A DNA stretch of 64,000 nt, from positions 20,688,687-20,752,686 of the forward strand of contig CM064501.1 of the NCBI GenBank assembly GCA_032716605.1, written 5' to 3'. Under the pieces are notes generated by a model. That model had not been told where the DNA came from. It did not search any database and was given only the letters and a program-made list of their open reading frames with translations. The DNA is from Paralithodes platypus (lineage: Eukaryota > Arthropoda > Malacostraca > Decapoda > Lithodidae). Of the stretch, positions 1-10,642 are shown in pieces; position 1 is the stretch's first letter; each line of letters starts with the position of its first letter. The position numbers were made by a program, and so were the translations under genes.

Positions 1-923
1 AATACCAAAGGTGCAGCCTATTAGGGATCTTATTATCAAACACTATATCATGGCATGTGATAATATTAATTCCTTAATAGGTAAAATAACTCCTCAGACC
101 TCGAAAGACATTCACCATAGTTTCAGTACTATCCTTGAATGGGAGGGTAATTTTAGGGCTAGATTGGGAACATGTTCGGTAAACCAAGCCCTAGAATTGC
201 TTGCCTTATCCAGGTTTTCATCGGGGTAGTGACAACTTTGGCTGAGATGTCCCAGGTCAGGTGTGCGAAGGTCAGAAGGTCAAAAGTCAAGGGGGCGTAT
301 TCATGGGGGATTAGGAGGACCCCTAGAAGTTTGCGGGCAGGTGAGCAGACGTCTTGGCGGAAGAACGGCGTAACTGTCCCTTGTTAGTGCGTCCATGTTG
401 GTCCTTTTGTCCCTGACTGAATACTATTTTCTTCTTTTTGGCTTCGTGGTGTTGGTGGGGAGCTGCAATGGTTTTGCCTGGCGTGGTTGGCAAATCAGGT
501 TTGATGGTGGCAATTCGGGCGTCTCGTTTGGTAAGGTGTACTGGTGCACAGGTGGGTTTTGGGCGGCTATGTGTGGTGGGCTTTGTTCTGGGTTTAATGT
601 CTACACGTGGTTTTGATGCAGCGTTGATCTTCCGTGATGGAGGTGAGTTTTCCTTCTCGTTGTAGGTATTCTGCTTGTGATTTCTGTTGTTGTCTTCCTT
701 GGTTATAATGTGGTGGAGTTTGGGTATCCTGGCCATCTTTGTTATTTTGTTTTTAGTATTTCCTTCCTTCGTCTTGATTATTTCTCTTTGAGTTTCTCCT
801 TCGTCCATCTTGTTCCGTTTTCCTTGCTGGTGTTGTCTGCTGGTGCTGATTATATTAGTCTCTCCTTTTTCGGTTTCTTTCCTCTTGCGTGGTGTGGTGT
901 TATTCCTTAACTTGGTTATTTTA
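1..923 (-). mobile_element. Element A, 3' LTR (partial, runs off window)
   Basis: This is the internal-side end of a long terminal repeat belonging to the minus-strand gypsy-like element at 1-7343. Positions 1-360 align by eye with 34490-34850 of the C LTR: shared words include GGTGCAGCCTATTA, CTCCTCAGACCT and GGGGGATTAGG. The right boundary at 923 is placed by analogy with elements C and E, where the LTR ends in ATTTTA or ATTTCA next to a pyrimidine-rich plus strand. Position 924 onward reads TTACCCTCTTGGG, a polypurine tract on the minus strand. The other end lies outside the window, so LTR length and target duplication cannot be measured. Confidence 0.7.
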
Positions 924-1648
924 TTACCCTCTTGGGAGATAAAGTCACGGTACCGTGACTCCAGCTTGAAACAAAATATTTCCCTGTGTCGCGTGAATGT
1001 TGGAAGGGTTTGTAGGTATGTCCACCAGTCGATTGAGCATTGGTCAGGAGTACGATGAGGGTTAGTGAAGGCTGACAGGAATGATGTTTTCTCTGCGATA
1101 ATAGCTGCAGTTTGGGCCTCGTCTACAAAACGAATTTTGACAAAATTGTCTTGGTCAGCACTCCATTTCACCTTCGCGATGTAGGGCGTCGTCGGAGACA
1201 TGGCGGGTAATGAGTGGTAAGTGCGGGTGCAGGTAGAGGTGGTAGTTGTTGCGCTGTCAGTGGTGTGAGGGCAAGTGATGACCTGAGGAGTTTTATCTAT
1301 AACTGCGGACGTGAAAGTACTAGGGTTTAGGGAATATGCAAAAACTGTATGTGGGGAGGCAGAATTTGTGTTAGTGGCTGATGATATTCTGAGTGTTGTT
1401 AGTGTGTGTGTAGGTACTGTGTGGTTTGTTTTGTATGCTCTATGTTGGGTGGTGGGCTTGTGAGGTTTGTGGATCAAAATTGACGAGAACCGGACTGGGG
1501 ATTTGGATAATCGTCCTGATCTAGTGGAAACATTTGCTCTGGGTGGTGGAATTGGGCTGCTATCAGAGGATGTGGAGGGTGTGGATGGAGGTGGGGTTTG
1601 AGGTCGGGGGTTGGGGGTGGTGGGTCGGTTGATGAGGTTAGGGTACAA
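323..1648 (-). CDS. Element A third ORF (ORF3), unknown function, extends into the LTR
   Basis: This is a 441-codon open frame lying downstream of pol. The first ~150 residues are Pro/Thr/Ser-rich low complexity. Residues ~160-250 form a compact domain with motifs KVKWSADQ, IRFVDEA, TAAII, TPDQCSIDWW and YLQTLP. The last ~190 residues are Lys/Arg/Asn-rich. A close relative of the central domain is present in element C (36138-37036) and a more distant one in element E (43481-44263), so it is an inherited element gene. No signal peptide or transmembrane segment is evident, which argues against a classical envelope protein. The frame passes the inferred LTR boundary at 923 and runs 600 bp into the LTR. 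The function is not recognised. Confidence 0.65.
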   Translation of the reverse strand: MYPNLINRPTTPNPRPQTPPPSTPSTSSDSSPIPPPRANVSTRSGRLSKSPVRFSSILIHKPHKPTTQHRAYKTNHTVPTHTLTTLRISSATNTNSASPHTVFAYSLNPSTFTSAVIDKTPQVITCPHTTDSATTTTSTCTRTYHSLPAMSPTTPYIAKVKWSADQDNFVKIRFVDEAQTAAIIAEKTSFLSAFTNPHRTPDQCSIDWWTYLQTLPTFTRHREIFCFKLESRYRDFISQEGNKITKLRNNTTPRKRKETEKGETNIISTSRQHQQGKRNKMDEGETQREIIKTKEGNTKNKITKMARIPKLHHIITKEDNNRNHKQNTYNEKENSPPSRKINAASKPRVDIKPRTKPTTHSRPKPTCAPVHLTKRDARIATIKPDLPTTPGKTIAAPHQHHEAKKKKIVFSQGQKDQHGRTNKGQLRRSSAKTSAHLPANF

Positions 1649-2110
1649 GGTGATGTGCTGAGAAATGGATGATTTTTGTGGTGTGTATTGGGTGGGGGAG
1701 GCTAGGGTAGAAGGTTGGGGGGGCTAGGCGAGGGGGGTTGGTGGAAGGAGTTGTGGGTTGATTATGAGGGCTTGGTTGGGAGGTTGAAGGGATAGGCTGG
1801 GAATGTTGAGAAGTGGAATGTATGGCACGATCTTGTGTTGAGAGTGGAGGATGGTGTTGGGGTTTTGGATGGTGCTGAGGTTGGTTGATAAGAGGTTGGG
1901 GCAGGATGTGAATTGTTGGGGTTGGAGGTGGTGATGAGGAAGTTGATAATTTGGTTGAGGTGGGTGAATTCGGGGTGGATGTGCGAGGGGATGGGGTGGG
2001 TGATGAAGTTCTGTTCTTTCGTTTAGGTGAAGGTGGTGAGGAGGTTGGGGGTCGCTTTGACCGAGGTCTGTAAGTGGTAGTCTTGATGCGTGGACTCGGG
2101 GTGGTGTGGG

Positions 2111-2647
2111 TTAGTTTTTGTTTTCCTTGAGGGCAATTGTGCAGGTGAGTGAGATGGGCGGGGGCGTAGTTGATAACGAGTATGAAAGTGTGGTTTTGTA
2201 GTAGGTTTTCTTCTTGACGATGTTGACTTGAGTTTGTGGATGGTGGGGGTAGAGGGGGTGAGGGTGGTGGTTGTGAGATTTGGGTTGAGTTGCGGGGAAT
2301 GGTGTTAGGCAATATTGTCGTTGTTTTGGTGGTGGTTGTTGCCCCGTCTGCGTAGGTGTGGCTGGGGTTTTTTGCGGGTGATCACATGTTGCAGGAGAAT
2401 GCAGGTGGCGTTCCCCATCGATGACCAAGGGACGGTAGATCCTCACGAAGTGATTTCGGTATGTGCTAGTCTCTCCGTGATAGTCTACGATGATTTGGTA
2501 AGGATTGGGGACTTGCAACACCTTGTAGGGACCTACGTAATGGGGGCCCAGTTTGTTGATGATAGGTAGTTTTGCAACCATGACTGAGTCACCTATGGCG
2601 TAGGGGTTTTGTGGTGAAGAGGTACAAAGGAGTACAAAGAAAATCAA
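2111..2647 (-). pseudogene. Element A integrase C-terminal GPY/F domain and Pro-rich tail
   Basis: The frame contains GPHYVGPYKVLQVPNPYQI followed by a tyrosine/arginine-rich stretch, matching the GPY/F module at the C-terminus of Ty3/gypsy integrases, which contacts DNA or target chromatin. The first residues do not belong to the family. Compared with element E, whose integrase core and GPY/F module are separated by only a few codons, about 200 bp of unrelated sequence (roughly 2622-2828) sit between the core and this module. The downstream part, and an overlapping frame at 1638-2312, are Pro/Thr/Ser-rich without recognisable domains. Confidence 0.8.
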
Positions 2648-2828
2648 GCAACAACAGATCTAGTGACCCTTCTAGGTTGCTTGTCCTCCAAAACACTGAG
2701 GATCAAGTGTCCAATCAGTGGTTTAGAGTGGGAAAGGGAATTACTGCCCTGGAACTAATGTCCGTGGCAGGATTAGGAAGTTAGTAGGGGACAGAGGGGT
2801 TAGCAACTGAGGGGGGGATAAAATAAAG

Positions 2829-3236
2829 TTATTCATCACGTTGTACGTCCTGACACACTTGAGCGGTTTGTAGGGTGTTTTTTAGGTGTTGTAGTGGGTC
2901 GATGTTTATTTGTGAGGTCCCGGGGAGTTGGGCTAGGTGATGGAATGGAAGTAATAGTGGGGCGACGCCGTATAGGCGTTCGTGGGGTGCGATGCCGTCT
3001 TCTCGAGGGCATGAGTTGATACCCCATTGTATCACTTTGATTTGAGCGGGCCAGTCATTTGTGTTGAGGGCTATGAGGCGAGTTCGCAGTTGGTTATTTA
3101 TGGTTCTGTGGCTGCGTTCACATATTGCGTTACCTTGCGGCCAGTATGGAGATAAGTGTGCAATTTTTATGCCGCATTTTTCGGTGAATGCTTTCCATAC
3201 CTGACCTGAGAACTCTGAGGCGTTGTCGGATAACAA
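2829..3236 (-). pseudogene. Element A integrase catalytic core, second half
   Basis: This segment contains MLSDNASEFSG, with the second catalytic Asp, and NAICERSHRTINN, with the catalytic Glu of the D,D-35-E integrase core. It continues through PREDGIAPHERLYG to a degraded C-terminus. It is one frame away from the upstream integrase segment at 3167-4162, so a frameshift near 3240-3290 separates the halves. The homologous segment in element E is at 45741-46454 and aligns without gaps over most of this length. As it stands the enzyme cannot be made. Confidence 0.9.
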
Positions 3237-4162
3237 GGCAAGTGGTAGGCCGAAATTAGGGAAGATTTCAGTGGCGAGACTTCGGCTACTGTGAGGGCGC
3301 TATGATCTTTCACTGGACAAGCTACTAGGAATCGTGAGTAGATGTCTACGAATGTGACGATAAAACGTTTACCGTTGCTTGCAGGAAAAGGGCCCATCAC
3401 GTAGAGGGAGAGGGTTTGCCAAGGTTTATTTGCTGAAATCTTGTCTGCTGGTCCGGGTGTTTTACCTCTATCTTTTCCCATGGTACAGGGTTTGCAGGAC
3501 TCCGTGACTTGTTTTGCGATTGTTGACGGGTTGCTGGTCCAGTACATTTGTTGGAATGTTTGCAACATTTTTGTTTGTTCCAAATGTATCCCGCTGCCTT
3601 TGTGTATGATGATCATGAGGTCCTGGGCGGTGCGAGGGTCGACGGCGATGTGTCCGGACTCCGTGTATAATTGATCACCGACTTGATGTAGATGGTCAAA
3701 TATATCTTTAGAAATCCATAGATGTTTGACTTTTGTTCGCAAAGCTTGCAATAACGTGGTTTCATTGTCTTTGTGCGGTGGGTTGGATTGGTGAGTGACT
3801 GGCATTGAGGTCGCTAGGGCAGCAAGAGTGGGGGGAGGGGGGGATGGTGTCTGGTACGGGTAGGTGGGAGAAGGCATCGGCGTTGGTGTGTAGGTTGGTG
3901 TGTAGTGTATTTCGAAACCATATTCTTTTAGGGTTTCTCGCCATCGGACTAGGAGTGCGGAATTTGTTTCAGACCAACGTAGCCATTGTAGGGATTGGTG
4001 GTCGGTGATGATATCTAATTTAGTGGCAATGAGAAATAACCGGAAGTGGTTTAATGCCCAGATGACGCCAAGGCATTCTCTTTTTGTTGCTGCATAGTTT
4101 TGTTGTGCATTGTTGAGAGTTGAGCTGGCGCAGGCTATTATATGCTCTTTGCCGTCCTGCAC
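3167..4162 (-). pseudogene. Element A RNase H C-terminal half and integrase N-terminal half
   Basis: The segment begins in RNase H (ATKRECLGVIWAL with the catalytic Glu, ITDHQSLQWL with the catalytic Asp). It continues through a linker and an integrase zinc-binding region (HIAVDPRTA, then HKGSGIHL, then ESCKPC) into the catalytic core with TFVDIYSRFLVACP. The position equivalent to the first catalytic Asp of element E (LSLDIMGPFP) reads LSLYVMGPFP here, a substitution expected to inactivate the integrase. The 3' end has lost frame relative to E. Upstream, 4163-4609 retains readable RT/RNase H protein only when in-frame stops at about 4311 and 4556 are ignored. Confidence 0.88.
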
Positions 4163-4609
4163 TTGGGCTAGAACTGCACCTATGGCGTGGAGAGATACGT
4201 CTGTATACAGCCTTAGTAAGGGTTGTTTGTAGTCCGGAAAGGCTACTGTAGGAGCATTTACTAAGTTGTTTTTTAGGGTGTTGAAAGCTTGGTCTCTTCC
4301 TTGCGTCTATATGAATTCGGTCTCTTTTCGTGTGAGTTTGTGGAGAGGGTTTTCGATCGCTGCAAAGTTTCGGACGAAATGTCGATAATAGGTAGCCAGG
4401 CCTAGGAACGATCGTACCCCTTTTAATGTAGTCGGGGGTGTCTGGGCTGCAATGGCAGATAGTTTCCGAGGGTCTGGGAGGATGCCTTTTTCGGAGATGA
4501 CGTGGCCTAGAAAATCTACTGTTTTTCGGGCAATTTCGCATTTTGATGGTTTTTATATTAGTCCTGCTTGTCTGATGCGTTGGAGAACTTGACAGAGTCG
4601 CTGAAGGTG

Positions 4610-5041
4610 TTAAGGCCAAGTTTTTGCGTATATGATGACGTCATCTATATATGCTAAGCAGGTTTCCCAAGTTAATCCTCTTAGTACTGACTCCATGAGG
4701 CGGGAAAACGTTGCGGGGCCATTGCATAGATCGAAGGGGAGGACGTTAAACTCGTAAAGGTGTCCTCCGCTTGTTGAAAAGGCTGTCTTTTGTTGATGTT
4801 CAGGTTTGATAGGGACTTGCCAGTATCCAACCTGGAGATCGAGGGTGGTGAACCATTTCGAGCCGTGTAGTGAATCTAGCGAGTCGCCTATTCGAGGTAA
4901 AGGAGTGGCGTCCTTGATGGTGGCGTCATTCAAACGTCTGTAGTCGACGCAAAATTGTGTGGATCCGTGTTTCTTTTTAACTAACACAACGGGGGAGGAC
5001 CAGGAGCTGACTGAGGGTGTGGTGATGCCAGCATCCAACAT
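4610..5041 (-). pseudogene. Element A reverse transcriptase core
   Basis: This carries the finger and palm motifs of a Ty3/gypsy reverse transcriptase: SPVVLVKKKHGSTQFCVDYR, then LNDATIKDATPLPR, then FTTLDLQVGYWQVPI with the first catalytic Asp, and CLAYIDDVIIYA with the IDD catalytic pair. The RT would copy element RNA into cDNA in virus-like particles. The frame is lost just after TWP at 4610. A stop at about 4556 and another at about 4311 (in the segment matching TEFI of RNase H) confirm decay. The same region in element E (46652-47968) is fully open and is the best guide to the ancestral protein. Confidence 0.93.
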
Positions 5042-5511
5042 TTCTTGGACCTGGCGGTCTTCTTCTTGTCGCTATAGTGGGTTTTTTTTGCGTGAGGGTT
5101 GACGGATGTGGTGTGAATGAGGTGTTCTTCCATATGGGTTTTTCCGATTTCGGTGGGGGTTTGGGCGAATACATCGGCAAAATCATGTAGTACCTGGTTC
5201 ATCTGTTGTTTTTGTAGAGATGTTAAGGTCTTTGGAAGGGGGGGAAGTATGGTGGGTAGGGTTTGTTTGACTGGGGTGGGGTCTACGTCGTCGAAAGTCT
5301 CTACATCTCCTATGATGAGGCCTTTAGGTAATGTCAAGACTTCTTTGGAGATGTTGGCAATTAGTATGGCGTTGACATTTGAGGATAATAGGGTGGGTTG
5401 GATTCTGCAGCGATCCATACAGGTGTTGGTTTTTTGCGGTGTGAGAATCATGTTCTGTTGTGATATGTGGCGAAGAGGTACCCATTGTTGGTGTCTTGGT
5501 AGTATGGACAT
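4981..5511 (-). pseudogene. Element A protease-RT linker
   Basis: This is the linker just upstream of RT. It includes LPKGLIIGDVETFDDVDPTP and, later, DFADVFAQTPTEIGKTHMEEH, the usual gypsy segment preceding RT in which the chain reads ...F..VFA...TEIG...EH. The matching linker in element E is at 48015-48518 (LPKGLIIGDLETFDD, SDVFAQQPTEIGQTDVEQH). It is one frame away from the RT segment at its 3' end, so another frameshift lies near 5040. No enzymatic domain is expected here. Confidence 0.8.
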
Positions 5512-5537
5512 GCGTTGATTGATTACTGCGGGGCTGA

Positions 5538-6197
5538 TTATGCTGGGGGTGTGATACGAGTGGTTTGGGGGTGAGTGTGTGGGCGCAATTTGGATGGGTT
5601 GTGAGGCGGCATTGAGGTCGCTGGGGTGGAGGGGGGTGTGGTGTGTTTTGTTGTTGGTAGTGTTGAGCGGGAGGCATTTATCGGAGCTGTGATGGATTTG
5701 TTGTTATGGTACTTCTGGTTTTTTGCTATTTGATGTCTTCCTATGTTTTTTTGGAGAGGGTAGTGTGTTTGTGTTGTTGTGCTCCTCTTGTGTTTTTTTT
5801 TTTTTTTTTTTTTAAAGGTAAGGAGCCGTCTGCTGCAGTCTAGTTGAGCTTGGAGTCGTTGGAGAAGGTCCAGGCCCATGTAACCGTCGTACTGTTGGCA
5901 GTCAGAGTGGAAAACAACGAATGGGTGGTCACATGTAGCATTCGGTTGAGGGGTGGTGATGTGCAGTGGTGGTGTTTCTCCTCTGATTAGTAGAGGGGTA
6001 TCTCCAGCACTGATGAGGTTGGTGGTGGCAGTTTTCAGTGTTCATCATTTTGTCTTGTGTTTGCTATAAAAAGAATTAAACAAACATGATCGGGCGGTGC
6101 CCGTATCGATGAGGAGTCTTATTGGTATTCCTTGGATTTTTGCCAGGTGGTAAATTGGTGCTGGTTTGTTGAGTACGGACTCCCCCGCCGAAGCCAT
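5538..6197 (-). pseudogene. Element A aspartic protease
   Basis: From the ATG at 6197 the frame reads through IPIRLLIDTGTARSCLF, in which DTG is the catalytic triad of a retropepsin that would process Gag-Pol. The C-terminal half, with MGLDLLQRLQAQLDCSRRLL, is at 5538-5879 in a different frame. A run of about 22 T at roughly 5788-5812 (poly-Lys on the minus strand) marks a slippage-prone point. Element E has the equivalent protease open from 50130 to 49444 (DTGAAKSCLF; GLDLLQKLQAQVDCGQRL), which supports the assignment. Confidence 0.87.
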
Positions 6198-6388
6198 GAC
6201 GGGTCGGGGAGGTGTTAAAAACCCTGGGGGTCGTCGTCTGAATCCTCCAGGATTTCTTCTTCCTCTTCTGTAATCGGCGCGATGTCTTCGGCCTCGTATT
6301 CTTCGTAGATGTGTTCTTCTTCGAGATTCCGTGACTCTTCTTTCGCGGCTGACACACGGGGTGTAATGCTCCTGTTTTTTGCTTGGTC

Positions 6389-7195
6389 TCAGATGAAATG
6401 GATGGGGCAGGTGGAGTTGCATGCTCGGAAGTCGAACGGATTTATGGATACTATTGGTTGGTCTCTAGGGGTGTATCCTGATGCTGGTCTCTGTGAGAAG
6501 CGTCTGGGTTGTTTATTTGAGGAATATATCCGGGGTGGAGGCATCTGAGGTTGGTTTGGCCGGAAGTGTTGGGGGCAGCCGGGGTTATAAGGCTGAGGGC
6601 AACCCTGTGTTGGTCTGGGGTTGTATACTTGTTGGAAGTTTCCCGGCCTCTTATTATGTTGTGGATGGGTAGGGAATCTTTTAATAGCCGCTACCATAGA
6701 AGTTTTTGGGCGGGTAGCGAGAAGCTTGGTCAGGACATCCTTTTGAAATCCGGTGGGGTCATGTATGGTAAAATGCTCCTTGACAAACGTGGGTAGTATT
6801 CTTAGTAGATGATTGAATATTTGTTGCTTCTGTTGTTCTGCGGTCTGCATAGGGTAGGCGGATTTGACGTGCTGGTTAATTGTGGCCAGGGTGACGTCGA
6901 TATCTCCTTCATATCTGACTTCGTCCATTTTTGTTTGGGCAACGACAGAGCCCAAGGATGGTTGAATTGCATCAATCACAATGGATCGAAATTGATCCCA
7001 GGTAGGTATGGGTGTTACCTGTGTTGCCACCAGGGAAACGGCTTCTCCGAGGTGAGTTAATAGTACAACGATCTTTTCGTGATCGTTGATGTAGGCCAGG
7101 TCGAGTACTGGCTTAACCATGTCCATATAAGTTTGGATATCGTATGTATCCCCATCGTACTTGGGAATGGGTATATGTGAGCGATTAGTTGCCAT
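6389..7195 (-). CDS. Element A Gag
   Basis: The ATG at 7195 is chosen because MATNRSHIPIPKYDGDTYD aligns with the start of element E Gag (MAHRSHIPFPHYDGETYE). The 268-residue protein carries the helical retrotransposon-gag core (WDQFRSIVIDAIQPSLGS, then QQKQQIFNHLLRILPTFVKEHF), a basic Arg/Pro/Gln-rich region, and a terminal C-x3-C-x2-H cluster (ACNSTCPIH). No CCHC zinc knuckle is present. Gag would form the particle and package element RNA. This is the best-preserved frame of element A. It ends shortly after the Cys cluster, whereas E Gag continues about 55 residues as an acidic tail. Confidence 0.88.
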   Translation of the reverse strand: MATNRSHIPIPKYDGDTYDIQTYMDMVKPVLDLAYINDHEKIVVLLTHLGEAVSLVATQVTPIPTWDQFRSIVIDAIQPSLGSVVAQTKMDEVRYEGDIDVTLATINQHVKSAYPMQTAEQQKQQIFNHLLRILPTFVKEHFTIHDPTGFQKDVLTKLLATRPKTSMVAAIKRFPTHPQHNKRPGNFQQVYNPRPTQGCPQPYNPGCPQHFRPNQPQMPPPRIYSSNKQPRRFSQRPASGYTPRDQPIVSINPFDFRACNSTCPIHFI

Positions 7196-7260
7196 GATGA
7201 CTAATGTGATACAACTATTTATCTCTTCTGATTTTTGTGCTAAAATGGCTTTCTCTTCCC

Positions 7261-7287
7261 GAATCAAGAACCACCGTCTGCCGCCAA
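7261..7287 (-). promoter_or_regulatory. Element A primer-binding site
   Basis: On the minus strand, TTGGCGGCAGACGGTGG begins immediately inside the LTR end (TGTTATTCC on the plus strand, from 7288). The same segment occurs at 28732-28758 and, with a two-base deletion, in element E at 51157-51182. Location and conservation fit a tRNA primer-binding site. The priming tRNA was not identified. Confidence 0.7.
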
Positions 7288-7343
7288 TGTTATTCCAGGA
7301 TTTTTACATGGGTTTTAATTGGAGTTTGGTAAGGTACATAATT
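7288..7343 (-). mobile_element. Element A 5' LTR stub
   Basis: The LTR starts TGTTATTCCAGG and is cut off after 56 bp by element B. The sequence matches 28759-28810, where the same LTR start continues for several hundred bases. The truncated LTR has no counterpart immediately across B. See the 28643 fragment. Confidence 0.75.
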
Positions 7344-7702
7344 TGTTACGACCGGGACTCGTATAAAACAAGGGCTCTTAATCATTGGACTAGAAAGGCA
7401 CACAGCCACAACGGTAACACTAGATCCAACCCTCGAACTTATTTTGCCGGCGCACAAAAACACCTATACCCTCCAGAGTTAAATCTGCGATAACGGGGTA
7501 TCCTATAACTCGGTATAAATGCACTACTACTACAGGCTGACGATCTCTGATACAGCCTGATCACAACAACATACAATTACGTTAATAATGTATACAAGGA
7601 AAAGGATAGAGAGCGTAATTAAATCACTGAAATGATTAAATGCAAACAAGAAGAAGGTATAATTAAAGTTACTCTAAACAATAATAAACTGTCACTCCTA
7701 TA

Positions 7703-8148
7703 TTAACCCGTACAGCCCCAGCGACGCGCCTGATGCGTCGGCGATGTATGTAACGCACAGCCCCAGAGACGCGCCTGGCGCGTCACCCTAATTGCGCCGA
7801 CCGTAACCTCAGGTGTAGCCACTCAAGAGGGCTCAGATTTGTATGGGAACTGTGTACGTATCCCACGCAAACGTGCCGATGGTTGAAAACTCTCAAAGTC
7901 CACGTGCGTGCGCGTGAGCGCGCAATAACCTGGTTTTTTGGGGTAATTGCCTTCAATTTTTTACTCTTGTAAAATACGTTTTCGGGGGCTCTGTAGGACC
8001 ATTCTTTAAGCTTTTTGAGCGGTTTTTCGTGGTTTTTCCTTCATTCCTAACCCATTCGCTATTGTTTCTGGAATAGAACCATTTTTTGAAAAGCGGCCGG
8101 GTTCTGGTGAACAAACATTACAAAACTAGCCGGGGCTGGACGGGTTAA
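7703..8148. mobile_element. TTAA-flanked MITE, family 1 (438 bp)
   Basis: This non-autonomous element has TTAA at both ends and termini CCCGTACAGCCCC / CCCGTCCAGCCCCGG. The uninterrupted site is preserved at about 27210 in the other B LTR, where a single TTAA is present. This proves insertion with TTAA duplication, the signature of piggyBac-type transposition. A second copy in opposite orientation, also 438 bp, lies at 37400-37845. It has no coding capacity. Confidence 0.93.
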
Positions 8149-8412
8149 AGAAAGTGAATGAAAGTCCTAAAGCATCGAACGGGAATCTTCTGAAGAAAGT
8201 CTGATGCTGCTTAACCCTTAAATGGCGGCGCGCAACATAAGTCGAGTGAAATAAATTTGGACTATCTGGCGGCGCGCGACATAGGTCGAGTTGGTATTTC
8301 CCGCCCTAATTTAAGTGGAAAGCAAAATCTAGCGGTCAGGCAGTGTACTACTAAGTCCCACCCACACATCCCCACCGCGTGAGCTTGGCTCAGTACCGCT
8401 CTAGCCGCCACA

Positions 8413-8710
8413 ATGGAGAGACAAGATTTGCATGTGTTCGATTCGGTGCCCGGCCCTAGTACGTCACGCCAGCCAAGGCGTAGGGCCCCGCTCTCAGCCG
8501 AGGAGTTAGTTCTGCTGATGAACTCTTCAGCGGTATCTAGAATATCATTGAATGAAAGCATGGATGGGCTTGGTGAGAGTGGGGGAAGTGAGGAGGAAGA
8601 AGAACTGGAAGATAAACCTGTCATCGGTTTTCACAGACGCCATAACTTGCGGGGCGAAGATGGTGAAGATGGTGATGAGGAGCTTGGTGAACACACTGGT
8701 GTGGGTGTTG
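8413..8710 (+). CDS. piggyBac transposase, exon 1
   Basis: The ATG at 8413 (CACAATGG context) opens a frame for the N-terminal region: PGPSTSRQPRRRAPLS, then an acidic stretch rich in Glu and Asp. Such disordered acidic N-termini are common in piggyBac-family transposases. The exon is closed by a consensus donor, G|GTAAGT, at 8711, leaving phase 1. The predicted acceptor at 10835-10836 (TTTTCATAG) restores the same frame into a basic Arg/Ser-rich stretch and then the transposase body. The splice prediction rests on consensus sites and frame agreement only. Confidence 0.75.
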
Positions 8711-9054
8711 GTAAGTACAATGTACATTTATATTATTTGAGAGATTGATAGAAATTGATGTAGCCTACAGTAATTTTATTATTGGCGTATTGTGGGTACA
8801 TTTCTTACGGGAATACAAGCAACGAAGATTGTGTTGTTGGTCTTCCTATCACTATAGCAATGAAGATTGTGGTGTTGGTCTTCCTATATTATGTTTCCAT
8901 TCATTATAGGCGTATATAATACATATATATCGGTGTACAGTAGAATACATTCCTTACGCATGTGACGCATGTGACTGAAATTGCTTGCAAGTTTGATTGC
9001 AAGCGATTGAAGATTGTGGTGTTGGTCTTCCTATATTATGTTTCCATTCATTTT

Positions 9055-9153
9055 ATAGGCGTATATCACAGTGTAGGGTTGATTTCATAGTATGAAATCA
9101 ACCCTACACCGTGATATACGCCTATCAAATGATGATATCAATATACGGTATAT

Positions 9154-9199
<46 letters not shown>

Positions 9200-9224
9200 G
9201 GTATATATATATATATATATATAC

Positions 9225-9281
<57 letters not shown>

Positions 9282-9339
9282 GTATATTTATTGTTCCATA
9301 TATGATATTTTGGAGAACTTTACTTTCTCTCTCTTTCTT

Positions 9340-9378
<39 letters not shown>

Positions 9379-9645
9379 TTCCTTCTTCCCATCTTTGTTT
9401 GTGTGACTTACTGATTACTGTAGGCCACTCCTCAAACAACCCTCACATGCACCCGGGCAGTACCACCAAGTAGGATTTTCTTTCTCTACCTTCATTTATT
9501 CATGTATTTATTCATTTCTTCGCGTGACTCCATGTTGCTTGCCATCATTTGATAGGGGTATATCACGGTGTAGGGTTGATTTCATAGTATGAAATCAACC
9601 CTACACCGTGATATATACGCCTATCAAATGATGATATCAATATAC

Positions 9646-9688
<43 letters not shown>

Positions 9689-9729
9689 GTATATTTATTG
9701 TTCCATATATGATATTTTGGAGAAATTTA

Positions 9730-9765
<36 letters not shown>

Positions 9766-10305
9766 TTTTTCCCATCTCTGTTTGTGTGACTCACTGTTTA
9801 CCAGGTCAATCCCCAGAATACCCTTTTGACAATTAGCCCCGGGCAGTACCATCAAGTAGCATATTCTTTCTCTACCTTCATTTATTCATGTATTTATTCA
9901 TTTCTTCGCGTGACTCCATGTTGCTTGCAATCATTTGATAGGCGTATATATCACGGTATACGGTACATTTGTTTCCTTACGAAGGTGACCTTGAAATTGC
10001 TAGGACTCTTCTCTCTCTTTTCGTAAGGAAAGAAATGTACTGTACACGTTATATATACGCATATCAAATGATTGCAAGCAATATACACCAATATACAGTA
10101 CATATATATATACTGTATATTGGTGTATATTGCTTGCAATCATTTGATAGGCGTATATATCACGGTATACGGTACATTTGTTTCCTTACGCAGGTGACCT
10201 TGAAATTGCTAGGACTCTTCTCTCTTTTCGTAAGGAGAGAAATGTACTGTACACGTTATATATACGCCTATCAAATGATTGCAAGCAATATACACCAATA
10301 TACAG

Positions 10306-10381
<76 letters not shown>

Positions 10382-10600
10382 CTGTATATATATATATATA
10401 TATATATACTGTATATTGGTGTATATTGCTTGCAATCATTTGATAGGCGTATATATCACGGTATACGGTACATTTGTTTCCTTACGCAGGTGACCTTGAA
10501 ATTGCTAGGACTCTTCTCTCTTTTCGTAAGGAAAGAAATGTACTGTACACGTTATATATACGCCTATCAAATGATTGCAAGCAATATACACCAATATACA

Positions 10601-10642
<42 letters not shown>

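Noticed and set aside
5117..5518. Plus-strand frames opposite pol of element A (and similar at 48022-48701, 50536-50934)
   Set aside because: They are mirror frames of real minus-strand coding sequence without homology of their own.
7171..7343. Giant target-site duplication of element B
   Set aside because: LTR elements make 4-6 bp duplications. The ~165-bp flanks are differing pieces of element A, so recombination or misassembly is more likely.
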